Counted from the stretch's first letter, positions 1 through 7,062 are shown. The stretch: DNA of 64,000 nt from Pseudomonas syringae (GCF_000737245.1 NZ_JPQU01000109.1:62001-126000), one strand, 5' to 3'. The notes: a model not told the origin generated them from the sequence alone. Made by a program: numbers and translations.

Positions 1-149
1 TCAACGTCAGCGCCCATCAACAACTGCTCAACGCCGTTTGCTACCCATTCCCGCTCAGCCGTGTCGTCAATTACGACCGGGAGGCGATTGTCATATTCGA
101 ACTGTGCAGAAGTTAAGGTTTTCCAGTCGTAGACTTGATTCGCAATCAT
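1..149 (-). CDS. Hypothetical prophage protein, C-terminus cut by window edge
   Basis: Minus-strand open frame starting at an ATG (147-149) with a GAGGAAAAA ribosome site just upstream and running off the left edge without a stop. The visible 49 residues begin MIANQVYDWKTL and contain a hydrophilic stretch; I recognise no family. It is the most downstream visible gene of the leftward prophage operon. The start is well supported; the function is unknown. Confidence 0.6.
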   Translation of the reverse strand, partial: MIANQVYDWKTLTSAQFEYDNRLPVVIDDTAEREWVANGVEQLLMGADV

Positions 150-220
150 GAGTTTTTCCTCGCGACATGCATGGCGCCGAAGCTTTAATAAAGATGATTA
201 AATTCAGTCAAAAGATATAT

Positions 221-712
221 TCATCGGTCGCAAGCGTACTCACCATGCAGCTCTGCTCTCATTTTGCTTGCGAACGCAACCGCGTCTGGAAGTGTGGAAA
301 TCCATTTAGATATTCGCCTGTCTCCCGCCTTTATACTTACTAAATATCCAGATCGATTCCTGCTGATATTCTTGAACCCCGTAGTGTTTTTGCTCGGGAT
401 CTTTGAATTCATCATGTTTTGGCTTTTGGATGCTAGCCGCAAATTCGATATTCTGTTATCTGTCTTGTTGCCGTTTATATGGTCAATAATTCCAATAGGA
501 AACGACCCGTGAACATACAACCAGACAAGTCGATGAAGCATGTATGTGCGCCTATCAACCATGAAGTAGAGATGTCCGTTACCGGTAATGCTACCGACAA
601 CCTTGTTGTTCCTTCGCCTCCGCATTAATCCAGAATCAGGATCATAAAAAAGAACCTCGCGGAGGCGATCCTGGGTGATCGCTTCGCGCGTATTCATTGG
701 CTTATCGGCCAT
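221..712 (-). CDS. HNH homing-type endonuclease with AP2-like C-terminal domain
   Basis: 163-residue protein. The middle carries the HNH signature of phage homing enzymes: HRLVW, then IDHING, DNR and NLR, followed by a C-terminal AP2-like DNA-binding segment (GYLVSIKAGDRR). I chose the ATG at 712 rather than an upstream one at 742 because it is preceded by GGAGGTGAGC. Family members nick or cut DNA and spread as free-standing selfish genes in phage genomes. The gene lies downstream of the minus-strand terminator at 814-836, is AT-richer than its neighbours, and is one of three related HNH-AP2 proteins in this prophage (others at 6427 and 11690). Its target is not visible. Confidence 0.85.
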   Translation of the reverse strand: MADKPMNTREAITQDRLREVLFYDPDSGLMRRRRNNKVVGSITGNGHLYFMVDRRTYMLHRLVWLYVHGSFPIGIIDHINGNKTDNRISNLRLASKSQNMMNSKIPSKNTTGFKNISRNRSGYLVSIKAGDRRISKWISTLPDAVAFASKMRAELHGEYACDR

Positions 713-813
713 GCTCACCTCCGGGATGGTTGGCAAACACAATCGGCTGGAAACATCACTCGGCTGTATTCCGCAAAGGAGCCGGCTGTTTCCATGCGAT
801 TAAATTCGGGGCA

Positions 814-836
814 ATAAAAACCCGGCGTTAACCGGG
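814..836 (-). terminator. Intrinsic terminator of leftward transcription
   Basis: The stem CCCGG/CCGGG (821-825/832-836) read on the minus strand is followed by TTTTTATTGCC. It would end transcripts coming from the leftward early genes and across the gene-free stretch 840-1520. A near-identical design occurs at 3611-3637. Confidence 0.75.
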
Positions 837-839
837 TCC

Positions 840-1520
840 GCAGATACAGGGCTCACTCACATTTAGGTGGCTGCCGGGGGAGTCGTTAATCGAGAAATCT
901 ACCAACCTCGCCTCCCGTGCTTTTTTGTGGGAAGCCCTGACCAAGACTTAACTGTGCGCTTGGCGTCTTAGGTGATGCGGTTGCCGCCGGGATTCTGCCC
1001 CGTCGGTATGTATGCGTATCTCCTGTCGCTCGCTCACTGGGCAGGCAGTGGCCACCTATGGAATGGGGTGCAGATGCCCGGTGCTGATCTCCGGGTTGAG
1101 AGCCATGCCGCGGTCAGCGCCTTTCGGCTACCGCAATGCCAGTTATTACGAGCCGGTACCACGAGGGCATAAAATACTACTTAGCCGGTCAGCGATCGCT
1201 ATCGGAACTGTTAGTTTTCAAACCTGCCCGTCAGCCCGGGCCTTCATCTGCGTTGATGCAGGGGGCCGCTTTCGCGGTGTGTACTCATCCGCATCGGAGG
1301 TGGTCTTCAGTGCTGTGGCCAGGTCCGCCTTTCGGTCCAAGGCGCTGCACGGGCTAATTAACCTGTGCTCTTCCTTTGTTCCCGAACCCCGCCGCATATG
1401 TCAGCCAATTGGCCCGCGGGGCATTACCTTACAGCTCGACGCCCTTAGACCCTTCCGGGACTGAAGGCCACCTCCGATGCAGCCTGCCTAAACAGGTGAT
1501 CGGTACTCTTGCCCATAGGG
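840..1520. ncRNA. Candidate large structured non-coding RNA (about 0.65-0.7 kb)
   Basis: No open frame here has a ribosome site or recognisable protein, yet the sequence is packed with complementary segments. They include a 21-nt long-range helix (1291-1311 with 1460-1480), 864-871 with 1051-1058, 1387-1392 with 1416-1421, 1347-1353 with 1362-1368, 1326-1331 with 1339-1344, 1077-1081 with 1091-1095, and hairpins 1266-1277 and 1110-1134. 1022-1027 can pair with the loop of hairpin 1035-1050, a possible pseudoknot. Strand is unresolved. On minus, two hairpins end in GAAA tetraloops and a terminator follows at 814-836. On plus, the only imperfections in three helices become G-U wobbles instead of A-C mismatches. 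Size and prophage setting recall giant phage RNAs such as GOLLD and ROOL, but I cannot assign a class. Confidence 0.5.
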
Positions 1521-1523
1521 CGG

Positions 1524-1880
1524 TTATGCGGTGGCTTTGCGGATGGTCGCTTCGAAGCGTGTAGCCAGCTCGGCGTTGACCTCGGCCTTCGCAGTGCTTT
1601 CTTCGGTGCCCTTGGCTCGGTGAGATTGCTCGTAGCGGCGCAGGGTTGAGGCGGCCGTGATCAGATCGGCCAGAAGATCTGGGGAGCCGGCAATCAATCG
1701 GGCATTTGCAATGCAGGTTTCGTGAGACTCATGTTCCTCGCTTTGCCAGCTGACCGTCGCAACACTGCCAAAGCCGCGCTGGCTATCAGAGAAAATGTAG
1801 GCGCAATCACAGGCGCATGATTCTTCTCGGGCGAAGTGCGGAACGCTCCAAGGCCCCGGCGTAAATTTCGGCTCACTCAT
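1524..1880 (-). CDS. Conserved phage protein of the FTPGPW / NARLIAxxPDLL type
   Basis: 118 residues, ATG preceded by CGGAGCAAG. The N-terminal KFTPGPWSV and the central NARLIAGSPDLLADL are the hallmark of a small protein family very common in early regions of Pseudomonas and enterobacterial prophages; its molecular role is not known to me. It contains a cysteine cluster (CACDC, about residues 22-26) that could bind metal. It is the last protein gene of the leftward operon before the candidate RNA, and its stop codon lies at the edge of that structured stretch. Confidence 0.75.
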   Translation of the reverse strand: MSEPKFTPGPWSVPHFAREESCACDCAYIFSDSQRGFGSVATVSWQSEEHESHETCIANARLIAGSPDLLADLITAASTLRRYEQSHRAKGTEESTAKAEVNAELATRFEATIRKATA

Positions 1881-1910
1881 TGTCTTGCTCCGTTGCGTTA
1901 ATGGGGTGGG

Positions 1911-2261
1911 TTAGGCGGCAGATTCGGCTTCTGCAATCTCGGCCTGAACTGCTGCTAGATCGTCCTTGCACGCAATCAGAGCCTCTGATTCTTTCTTGCT
2001 CAGTATGGCGAGCGCCTTTTCAGCCAGCGATTCGAAGTCCCGGCGAATCACCTCAGCCATCGCAGCGTTGAACGCTTCCGGCGAGTCGTGATAGTTCGTT
2101 GCCCCGGCGTACGACTGACCGCAGTACTGCGCGGAAACCTTTACGCTATTGAGCGTGTAGGGCTTGTTGTTCTGCGAGTCGACCTTCTCTTTGTTTTCCA
2201 GCCACTCCCTTGCGCGCTTCGCTTCCAGCTTGGCGGCTTGGTACTTTTTGTAGCTTTCCAT
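1911..2261 (-). CDS. Hypothetical prophage protein, coiled-coil-like
   Basis: 116 residues with ATG after GGGAGATAGAAG. Lys/Glu/Ala-rich helices at the N-terminus (residues 5-30) and C-terminus (80-116) suggest a coiled coil around a short central segment. I do not recognise the family. It is part of the leftward series 2885 to 1524, with about 30 bases to the next gene, so probably cotranscribed from the OL-side promoter. Confidence 0.6.
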   Translation of the reverse strand: MESYKKYQAAKLEAKRAREWLENKEKVDSQNNKPYTLNSVKVSAQYCGQSYAGATNYHDSPEAFNAAMAEVIRRDFESLAEKALAILSKKESEALIACKDDLAAVQAEIAEAESAA

Positions 2262-2323
2262 CTTCTATCTCCCATCCCAGTCATTTACCTCAGAGCCCGG
2301 TATAGGGGTGAGGGGGTGTGGTG

Positions 2324-2509
2324 TTAGGCGGCGAATAATTCTCGCTGCTCAGGTTCAGGCATCAGAAACGCCACCAGCTTCGTATCAGGCCAGTCGGTGA
2401 CGTCGGTCCAGTCGGCGTAGAAGTGCTTCCGCTCGGCCGGGTGCAGCCATTGACCTTGCTGCCTGTCCGGGTGGACGCAGAAGGTGAAACCTTGATCTCT
2501 CAGGTCCAT
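2324..2509 (-). CDS. Small hypothetical prophage protein
   Basis: 61 residues starting MDLRDQGF. This start is preferred over one at 2536 because GGAGGAAGTGAG lies directly upstream. Rich in Trp, His and Asp (FYADWTDVTDWPDTK); it resembles small early-region phage proteins of unknown role. It lies in the leftward operon. Confidence 0.6.
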   Translation of the reverse strand: MDLRDQGFTFCVHPDRQQGQWLHPAERKHFYADWTDVTDWPDTKLVAFLMPEPEQRELFAA

Positions 2510-2564
2510 CTCACTTCCTCCACTTGAATTCAACAAAGCGTCCGATGCGGGCGCTTGGGTAGGG

Positions 2565-2885
2565 TTAAACCGGAGAGTTGCTGTCCGAATCGCAGCTATT
2601 CAGCCACTCCAGAACGGCGTCCTCACCGATAGCGTTGAGCATGTCGGTAGGGTCCGTCTGATCGCTTTTAAGCCAGTCGCTCAGGTCCTCTTCGGTCATC
2701 GCCTTCAAGACGTCATCAGCCCCGATAAAGTCGATTACGTCGCGCACATCCAGGTCGTGCAGCCGATCATCCAGCGCCATGTCTTCAACAATGAGCTTTG
2801 GGTCGCCCTCGACCGTTACCGTCATTCCGCGATAGTCCGTTTCCACGGACACCTTGTCGGCCTTGAATGAAGTCGTTTCCATCTT
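2565..2885 (-). CDS. Acidic hypothetical prophage protein, first gene of leftward operon
   Basis: 106 residues beginning METTSFKADKV; ATG preceded by CGGGAGTTACGAAG, which decides against the start at 2918. Strongly acidic, with repeated Asp-rich helices (DLDVRDVIDFIGADDVLK, EEDLSDWLKS). Acidic small proteins at this place in temperate phages are often host-enzyme inhibitors or anti-defence proteins, but nothing in the sequence shows such a role here. It is the promoter-proximal gene of the leftward series that starts near the OL-like operators. Confidence 0.6.
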   Translation of the reverse strand, partial: KMETTSFKADKVSVETDYRGMTVTVEGDPKLIVEDMALDDRLHDLDVRDVIDFIGADDVLKAMTEEDLSDWLKSDQTDPTDMLNAIGEDAVLEWLNSCDSDSNSPV

Positions 2886-3184
2886 CGTAACTCCCGTTAA
2901 TTTCCAATGCCGCCTCATCGAAGCGGCATCAGTAAATCTGTGGTCTTACTCAAACCAGGCACCGGTCGCTCATCCGGTATCACGCTTCCCACTTCACTCG
3001 GGGCCTGCGTGTCGCTTGAATGACAGCTTCATGGCCGTCACACCTGTTCGCAGCTCGCCCTGTTGGGTCTGCTGGCCTTCTATGCCTGAAGGCTCGGCGG
3101 TCTAGTGGTTTTAAAGAGCGGATGGAGCGTTCCGGTTGCCCGAGGACCTTTGAGGCCCTATCCGCCTTGCGCTTGTGTTTGATA

Positions 3185-3241
3185 TGCAAGTCGGCTTGCA
3201 TCTATAAAAGCATGCTGGTGTTTTGAATGCAAGCAAGCTTG
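3185..3241. promoter_or_regulatory. OL-like triple repressor operator
   Basis: Three copies of a CAAG-N4-CTTG-type palindrome: TGCAAGTCGGCTTGCA (3185-3200), a degenerate AAAGCATGCTGG (3207-3218) and CAAGCAAGCTTG (3230-3241), with centres 20 and 23 bases apart. The same motif forms the cluster at 5573-5620 between cI and cro. The set lies between the leftward operon and the rightward SOS gene, so CI or Cro bound here could control both. Confidence 0.65.
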
Positions 3242-3256
3242 TGTATTTATTTTGTA

Positions 3257-3272
3257 CTGTATGGATATACAG
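3257..3272. promoter_or_regulatory. LexA (SOS) box
   Basis: CTGTATGGATATACAG is a near-ideal gammaproteobacterial SOS box (CTGT-N8-ACAG). It lies 24 bases upstream of the ATG at 3296, so the DUF1654 gene should be derepressed on DNA damage, as in many Pseudomonas DUF1654 loci. Confidence 0.85.
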
Positions 3273-3295
3273 CATTCACAGGGAGGAGTTCAAAC

Positions 3296-3604
3296 ATGGC
3301 GACGAAGCAGGCAAAACCAGCAGTTCGGAATGAAATGAGCGGTATCGAGAGGTTGAATCTGAGGGTTTCGTCAATGATCAATCACCCGATCGCGCAGGAA
3401 AGGCGGTCGGTGACGATTCATCGCCTGGATACGGACGGCGACCGAGAGTGGGACGAGGTGATGGGCTTGTTAGCGGAAACAGATGAGCTGGACGTGACCT
3501 TCGACGACGACGGAGCAGTGACGGTGAAGTGGGAGGCTGTAGCGCCAGAAGATATGCCGGTCGAGGCTGCCGAAGAGCTTACGGAAGAGCCCGCACCTTT
3601 CTGA
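3296..3604 (+). CDS. DUF1654 family protein, SOS-controlled
   Basis: 102 residues from an ATG preceded by AGGGAGGAG. The core ERLNLRVSSMINHPIAQ...VTIHRLDTDGDREWDEVMGLLAETDELDVTFDDDGAV matches the Pseudomonas DUF1654 family: a short alpha/beta domain found in prophages and chromosomes and typically preceded by a LexA box. The biochemical role is unknown. It is transcribed rightward, towards the minus-strand DUF3800 gene, and shares the terminator at 3611-3637 with it. The combination of SOS box and operator cluster suggests a gene responding to both host damage and phage repressor state. Confidence 0.8.
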   Translation: MATKQAKPAVRNEMSGIERLNLRVSSMINHPIAQERRSVTIHRLDTDGDREWDEVMGLLAETDELDVTFDDDGAVTVKWEAVAPEDMPVEAAEELTEEPAPF

Positions 3605-3610
3605 CGGGCA

Positions 3611-3637
3611 ATAAAAAGCCCGGCGCTTGGCCGGGCT
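3611..3637 (-). terminator. Intrinsic terminator between convergent genes
   Basis: Stem AGCCCGG/CCGGGCT (3617-3623/3631-3637). On the minus strand it is followed by TTTTTATTGCC, so it mainly ends the DUF3800 transcript; the hairpin may also slow rightward reads from 3296-3604. Confidence 0.75.
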
Positions 3638-4298
3638 AGTTGTTAAATATAAGTCGCGGCTGAAAGTGTGCAGCGAGAAGGCGGTAAGGCTCTGATACCT
3701 TGTCCTGGTAGTGGCTTTGCGCGATCCCAGAGAGCATGTCAGCGAACTGCACGCTGAGATTTTTCGAGCTGTCACACGGGTAGGATTTCAGAACGGTTGC
3801 GACATTCTTCGTAAACCACAGCTCTGTCTGAAGATAATCCCCGAGACTATTACCGCTCTGCACCTTGATGCTGCGGTCATCCGGAAAGAAAAGAACTTCG
3901 TCGCTCTTTGCCATTTCATCAAGCAGAAGCATCCGGGTCATATAGTTATAGAGCTTGTTCGGATCATTTCTAATGTGCTGCTGCACATTCTCTTTCTTCG
4001 CGGTGATCGATACATACCTGATTCCGCCGGCAGATGCCGTCGCGACCCGTTTTGCCATCTCGGCAAACCCCGCTCGCTCTTCGGGAAGCATTCGAGCCCA
4101 CTTCTTTTCCTTAGAGGTAGGCCACTTGAACTTATTGTAGAGTCTGCGCATGCCGCGCATCGGGTCGTGCACCGAATCTTCGGAGACAATCAAGGCAGCA
4201 ATGGTGATGTATCGGCTTGACCCTCCGTCGCGGTAGGGAGCGTCAAATTTCCAGCCTAAGTCACCGCTCTCATCCAGATAAATAAAACTTCTCGTCAT
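3636..4298 (-). CDS. DUF3800 domain protein (RNase H-like fold), lysogenic-region accessory gene
   Basis: 220 residues. The N-terminal YLDESGDLG and the C-terminal VQFADMLSGIAQ are the two conserved acidic motifs of DUF3800, a family predicted to adopt an RNase H-like nuclease fold and often found in prophages and defence loci. It is transcribed separately from cI: a promoter candidate lies at 4412-4440. Sitting between the OL-like site and the repressor, it is in the position where lambdoid phages carry superinfection-exclusion genes (lambda rexAB). An anti-phage role is inference only. A low-Phe, Lys-rich, AT-rich composition relative to neighbours suggests recent acquisition. Confidence 0.8.
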   Translation of the reverse strand: MTRSFIYLDESGDLGWKFDAPYRDGGSSRYITIAALIVSEDSVHDPMRGMRRLYNKFKWPTSKEKKWARMLPEERAGFAEMAKRVATASAGGIRYVSITAKKENVQQHIRNDPNKLYNYMTRMLLLDEMAKSDEVLFFPDDRSIKVQSGNSLGDYLQTELWFTKNVATVLKSYPCDSSKNLSVQFADMLSGIAQSHYQDKVSEPYRLLAAHFQPRLIFNN

Positions 4299-4411
4299 TG
4301 AGATGCGGTGCTCGAAAATGGAGGTGCAAACCCTGGGACTGGCGCCCTTACAGAGCGCTTACGATACAAATCATGCTTCGCAGGCACCCAGGCTTTACAT
4401 GCACCGATGCA

Positions 4412-4440
4412 ATCCTATATTACATTACGTATTCAGTCAA
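4412..4440 (-). promoter_or_regulatory. Putative sigma70 promoter for the DUF3800 gene
   Basis: Read on the minus strand: TTGACT (4435-4440), a 17-base spacer, then TAGGAT (4412-4417), in an AT-rich island that also contains TATAGG. It lies about 115 bases upstream of the ATG at 4298; the leader between (4299-4411) has no recognised element. Confidence 0.45.
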
Positions 4441-4476
4441 TTTAACTGTCGTATCCTGAGATCACGGCCGAATCAG

Positions 4477-4695
4477 TTAAACAGCTCGCACGATCCGCCC
4501 ATCCCGAACCTCGTCCGCATAAGCCCTGAGCGCGTCAATGTGCTTATGGAGCACCACGATCTTCCCGGCCGCAGCCAACAGCGCAGCATCGCCGCAGGCC
4601 TGAGACTCACGAAACAGGTCGTGAGCCGCATCATCCAGGGCAGAGGCGGCGTCCAAAAGTCCGCGCCGGAGTTGCTGATTTGGTTTCTTCAGGGC
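4477..4695 (-). CDS. Small hypothetical protein downstream of cI
   Basis: 72 residues starting MALKKPNQQLRRGLL; all-helical, Ala-rich (DAASALDDAAHDLF). The start at 4695 is chosen because the next upstream ATG would overlap the cI coding end and lacks a ribosome site; its own site is weak, so translation may be coupled to cI, whose stop is only 8 bases away. Function unknown. Confidence 0.5.
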   Translation of the reverse strand, partial: ALKKPNQQLRRGLLDAASALDDAAHDLFRESQACGDAALLAAAGKIVVLHKHIDALRAYADEVRDGRIVRAV

Positions 4696-4702
4696 CATGG
4701 CT

Positions 4703-5560
4703 TTACACCAAGTTGGCATTCCAGACGAGGAGCACACGCGCCTGGATGTAGGTAAGGTCGCGACGAATGAGCCGGTCCTTATGCTTTGAGTTGTCTGAGA
4801 TCATCTCGTAGTGATCCTCATCAGCAACCTGCAACCGTTTTATATATAGCAAGTCATCCCAGACGAATAAGTAAATTCCGTCACCGACAAATTCGCGGAC
4901 GTGGATGTTCACTATCAGCGGATCGCGATGTTTTATCGTCGGCTCCATAGAAGAGCCCCAGCCCGTTACCATCTTCAGGTGGTAGTGCTCTTCAAACTCT
5001 ACACCTAGCTCGCGCAGGTGCTTGGGGCTCACGCGGATATCCTTGAGCATCTCCGGAAAGTCATGGGCATTCTGACCGCCGCCCATCGCGCCGCGAATAT
5101 CGTAGTGAGCAATCCACACCTCATCACCCACCAGGCCAGGTCGAGAGAAGTCGCCAGTAATCACGTTGCTGCCCTGATTGGCTTGTAACTCTGCGGCAGT
5201 TTCCTGAACCGCATCCGCAATCTTCTGGCGAGCATCCTCAGAAAGGCTCTTTCCATGCTTGGCCAGCATCTGTTGAACAATGTCCACTGACGACTTATTC
5301 GGCCCTTGCTGTGCTTTCGCTGCCTTTCGCGTAGGAGGCTCCCCCTTGCCTGACAACAGCCAATCCACCGTCGTGTCATAGCCCTCGGCAATCGCTACAA
5401 GGTTTTCATTCCGAATATTGCTCGTATCTCCGGCGAACCACTGCCGCACAGCTTCATAGCTGATGCCGCAGGTGTTCGAGATGTCGCGTTTATACCCGCG
5501 CGGCCCTACCTCAGGCTTCCGCGCGTACACCAGTTTCGTGATTCGGTCAGTAATTTTCAT
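4703..5560 (-). CDS. cI: CI-type phage repressor (HTH plus S24 peptidase domain)
   Basis: 285 residues. Residues about 25-70 form an XRE-type helix-turn-helix (ISNTCGISYEAVRQWFAG...VDWLL). The C-terminal domain is LexA/S24-like with the nucleophile in GSSMEPT (Ser204) and the general base in LYIKRL (Lys241), so it should self-cleave in the presence of RecA filaments and release the prophage during SOS. Residues 150-165 (DIRGAMGGG) mark the usual hinge/cleavage region. The ATG lies only about 12 bases from the nearest operator (5573-5584) with no good ribosome site, consistent with a leaderless or short-leader repressor mRNA. Divergent from the Cro-like gene at 5648. Confidence 0.92.
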   Translation of the reverse strand: MKITDRITKLVYARKPEVGPRGYKRDISNTCGISYEAVRQWFAGDTSNIRNENLVAIAEGYDTTVDWLLSGKGEPPTRKAAKAQQGPNKSSVDIVQQMLAKHGKSLSEDARQKIADAVQETAAELQANQGSNVITGDFSRPGLVGDEVWIAHYDIRGAMGGGQNAHDFPEMLKDIRVSPKHLRELGVEFEEHYHLKMVTGWGSSMEPTIKHRDPLIVNIHVREFVGDGIYLFVWDDLLYIKRLQVADEDHYEMISDNSKHKDRLIRRDLTYIQARVLLVWNANLV

Positions 5561-5572
5561 GTGAGCAATCTA

Positions 5573-5620
5573 CAAGGAAGCTTGTCAAGCATGCTTGCCT
5601 TGCAAACACAAGCATGCTTG
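5573..5620. promoter_or_regulatory. OR-like triple repressor operator between cI and cro
   Basis: Three sites: CAAGGAAGCTTG (5573-5584), CAAGCATGCTTG (5586-5597, perfect palindrome) and CAAGCATGCTTG (5609-5620, identical). They fill the 87-base gap between divergent cI and cro starts and must overlap both promoters. Center spacing is 13 and 23 bases. The identical cores explain how one repressor can read both this cluster and the one at 3185-3241. Confidence 0.8.
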
Positions 5621-5647
5621 AATATGAGCTAAGCAAAGGAGGTCGGC

Positions 5648-5824
5648 ATGACCAAAACACAAGCAATCAAGCATTTCGGCTCTGTATCAGCGCTCGCTAA
5701 GGCCATCAACGTTACCTACGAGGCAGTACGCCAGTGGGCTGATGTGCCTGAGCTGCGCCAGTACCAGATCGAACGAATCACCCAGGGTGCGCTTAAAGCA
5801 GAGCCTGCAAATCAAGCTGCTTGA
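5648..5824 (+). CDS. Cro-like regulator
   Basis: 58 residues, ATG after AAAGGAGGTCGGC. MTKTQAIKHFGSVSALAKAINVTYEAVRQW is a compact helix-turn-helix whose recognition region (YEAVRQW) matches the same words in the CI protein, as expected of a CI/Cro pair reading the same operators. First gene of the rightward early operon. Confidence 0.85.
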   Translation: MTKTQAIKHFGSVSALAKAINVTYEAVRQWADVPELRQYQIERITQGALKAEPANQAA

Positions 5825-5887
5825 GTCGTGCCGCCTGTAAATCAAATTCAACCGTTTAGAACGATTCCAATCACGAAGGAGCGACAC

Positions 5888-6079
5888 ATGTACGACGAAC
5901 CACGCCATCTGAAGGACCGAGAAATTAAATCTCGGTACGACGATGAAACCTACGAGGCACTCAAGGCAGTCGCCCGACTTCACAAGCTGCAACTCGCCGT
6001 ATTCGTTCGCATGTGCGTGGAAGAGAAGCTGGAAAGCATCGTTGAACAGGATGTTACCGGGAAACAGCAGTTGGCCTGA
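5888..6079 (+). CDS. Small ribbon-helix-helix-like DNA-binding protein
   Basis: 63 residues starting MYDEPRHLKDREI, ATG after GAAGGAGCGACAC. The pattern IKSRYDDETYEALKAVARLHKLQLAVFVRMCVEEKL (strand, helix, helix) fits the Arc/CopG fold. It lies second in the rightward operon, where lambdoid phages place CII-like regulators; whether it plays that role is not shown. Confidence 0.6.
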   Translation: MYDEPRHLKDREIKSRYDDETYEALKAVARLHKLQLAVFVRMCVEEKLESIVEQDVTGKQQLA

Positions 6080-6099
6080 AGGCCCTGAAAGGAGGCTCT

Positions 6100-6342
6100 G
6101 TGCCTGAAACCACGATCTGCCATGGGATCGATGGGCGCCTCTACGAAAAGCTTGAACGACTGGCAAAAGCCGCAGGCATGTCGCCTGACGAGTACGCCGC
6201 AAAGCTTGGAGCAGAACGCTTTTTCGAAAAGACCAGGCCAAAAGGGGCCGGAAAACTCCGACACCTGCCTACACCACGGCGCGACCCGCCGCAGGACTTA
6301 AAAGGGCCTGAAAAAGGAGGGACTGATGAAGGCTTCGATTAG
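6100..6342 (+). CDS. Second small RHH-like early protein (GTG start)
   Basis: 80 residues; GTG at 6100 directly after GAAAGGAGGCTCT, and no ATG in frame nearby. GIDGRLYEKLERLAKAAGMSPDEYAAKLGAERF resembles a helix pair of the ribbon-helix-helix class; the tail (residues 48-80) is Pro/Lys-rich and probably disordered. Function unknown. Confidence 0.55.
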   Translation: MPETTICHGIDGRLYEKLERLAKAAGMSPDEYAAKLGAERFFEKTRPKGAGKLRHLPTPRRDPPQDLKGPEKGGTDEGFD

Positions 6343-6362
6343 CAAAACCCAAACAGCAGGCG

Positions 6363-6388
6363 AAAAAAAACCACCCGGCCAGGTGGTT
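6363..6388 (-). terminator. Hairpin with minus-strand U-run inside the rightward operon
   Basis: Stem CCACC/GGTGG (6371-6375/6382-6386) followed on the minus strand by eight T. It faces against the operon, so it would stop antisense transcripts; on the plus strand only TTCTT follows. It stands right before the inserted HNH gene. Confidence 0.5.
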
Positions 6389-6426
6389 CTTCGCATTGCA
6401 TTCGTTACAACTCTGTGAGGCTGATT

Positions 6427-7062
6427 ATGCATACCTCTACTTGCGATGTACAGGCCCTGAAGAATCCCGCGCCACGAAATACGAATAGCAAATTCGTGGC
6501 GCGGGAAAATATTGAGCTGCTTCTATCTGCCGATCACGCACGCGAACTATTCAGCGTGCAGGACGGACGGCTTATAAATCTGGTTCGCCGAGGCACCCGG
6601 GCAATGCCTGGAATGTTCGCTGGTTCGCCAAATATTGACGGCTACATCCGCGTGCGGATCAACAACATTTCCTACCGCGCTCACCGGGTCATCTGGCTTA
6701 TCACCTACGGCGAATGGCCGGAAGGGCAGATCGACCATATAAATGGCGTGAAGGACGACAACCGCATTGAGAACCTGCGCGCAGTCAGCGTGACAGGGAA
6801 TCAGCAAAACCAACACGTGCGCGTCGATAACACTTCAGGAGTTACCGGGGTGATTTTCGACCGTGGTTACTGGACTGCGAAAATCCGGGCCAACGGCAAG
6901 CGAATTCACCTTGGCTGCTTCAAGTCCCTGGAAGAGGCTGCCGCTGCGCGCAAGGCCGCCGAACGCCTTTATGGCTTCCACCCAAACCACGGGAGAACCG
7001 ACTCGGCCCGCCGCAATGGTCTGCCGTCTCTCAATTCGCCTCGAATCTTGAGGACTGCCTAA
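6427..7062 (+). CDS. HNH homing-type endonuclease with AP2-like domain
   Basis: 211 residues. HRVIW, IDHING, DDNR and NLRAVS form the HNH core (about residues 85-120); residues 135-190 (GYWTAKIRANGKRIHLGCFKSLEEAAAARKAAERLYG) form the AP2 DNA-binding unit. ATG at 6427 follows GAGG; a GTG at 6415 is a less likely start. The stop overlaps the next ATG (TAATG), so the gene is translationally fused into the replication operon. Its 5' part contains a perfect 14-base inverted repeat (6465-6478/6493-6506). Closely related in layout to the HNH parts at 221 and 11690. Confidence 0.88.
   Translation: MHTSTCDVQALKNPAPRNTNSKFVARENIELLLSADHARELFSVQDGRLINLVRRGTRAMPGMFAGSPNIDGYIRVRINNISYRAHRVIWLITYGEWPEGQIDHINGVKDDNRIENLRAVSVTGNQQNQHVRVDNTSGVTGVIFDRGYWTAKIRANGKRIHLGCFKSLEEAAAARKAAERLYGFHPNHGRTDSARRNGLPSLNSPRILRTA
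6465..6506. repeat. Perfect 14-bp inverted repeat inside the HNH gene
   Basis: TCCCGCGCCACGAA (6465-6478) and TTCGTGGCGCGGGA (6493-6506) with a 14-base loop. The inner ten bases CGCGCCACGA/TCGTGGCGCG recur as an inverted repeat at 14814-14849. In RNA this is a strong hairpin 38 bases after the start codon. Confidence 0.85.

Noticed and set aside
1012..1464. 150-codon plus-strand frame in the gene-free stretch
   Set aside because: No ribosome site, odd residue composition and no domain; the same bases form helices, so the frame is by-product of few stops.
840..1520. Group I or group II intron, RNase P RNA or tmRNA
   Set aside because: None of the conserved cores (group I P/Q/R/S, group II domain V, RNase P or tmRNA conserved segments) is recognisable.
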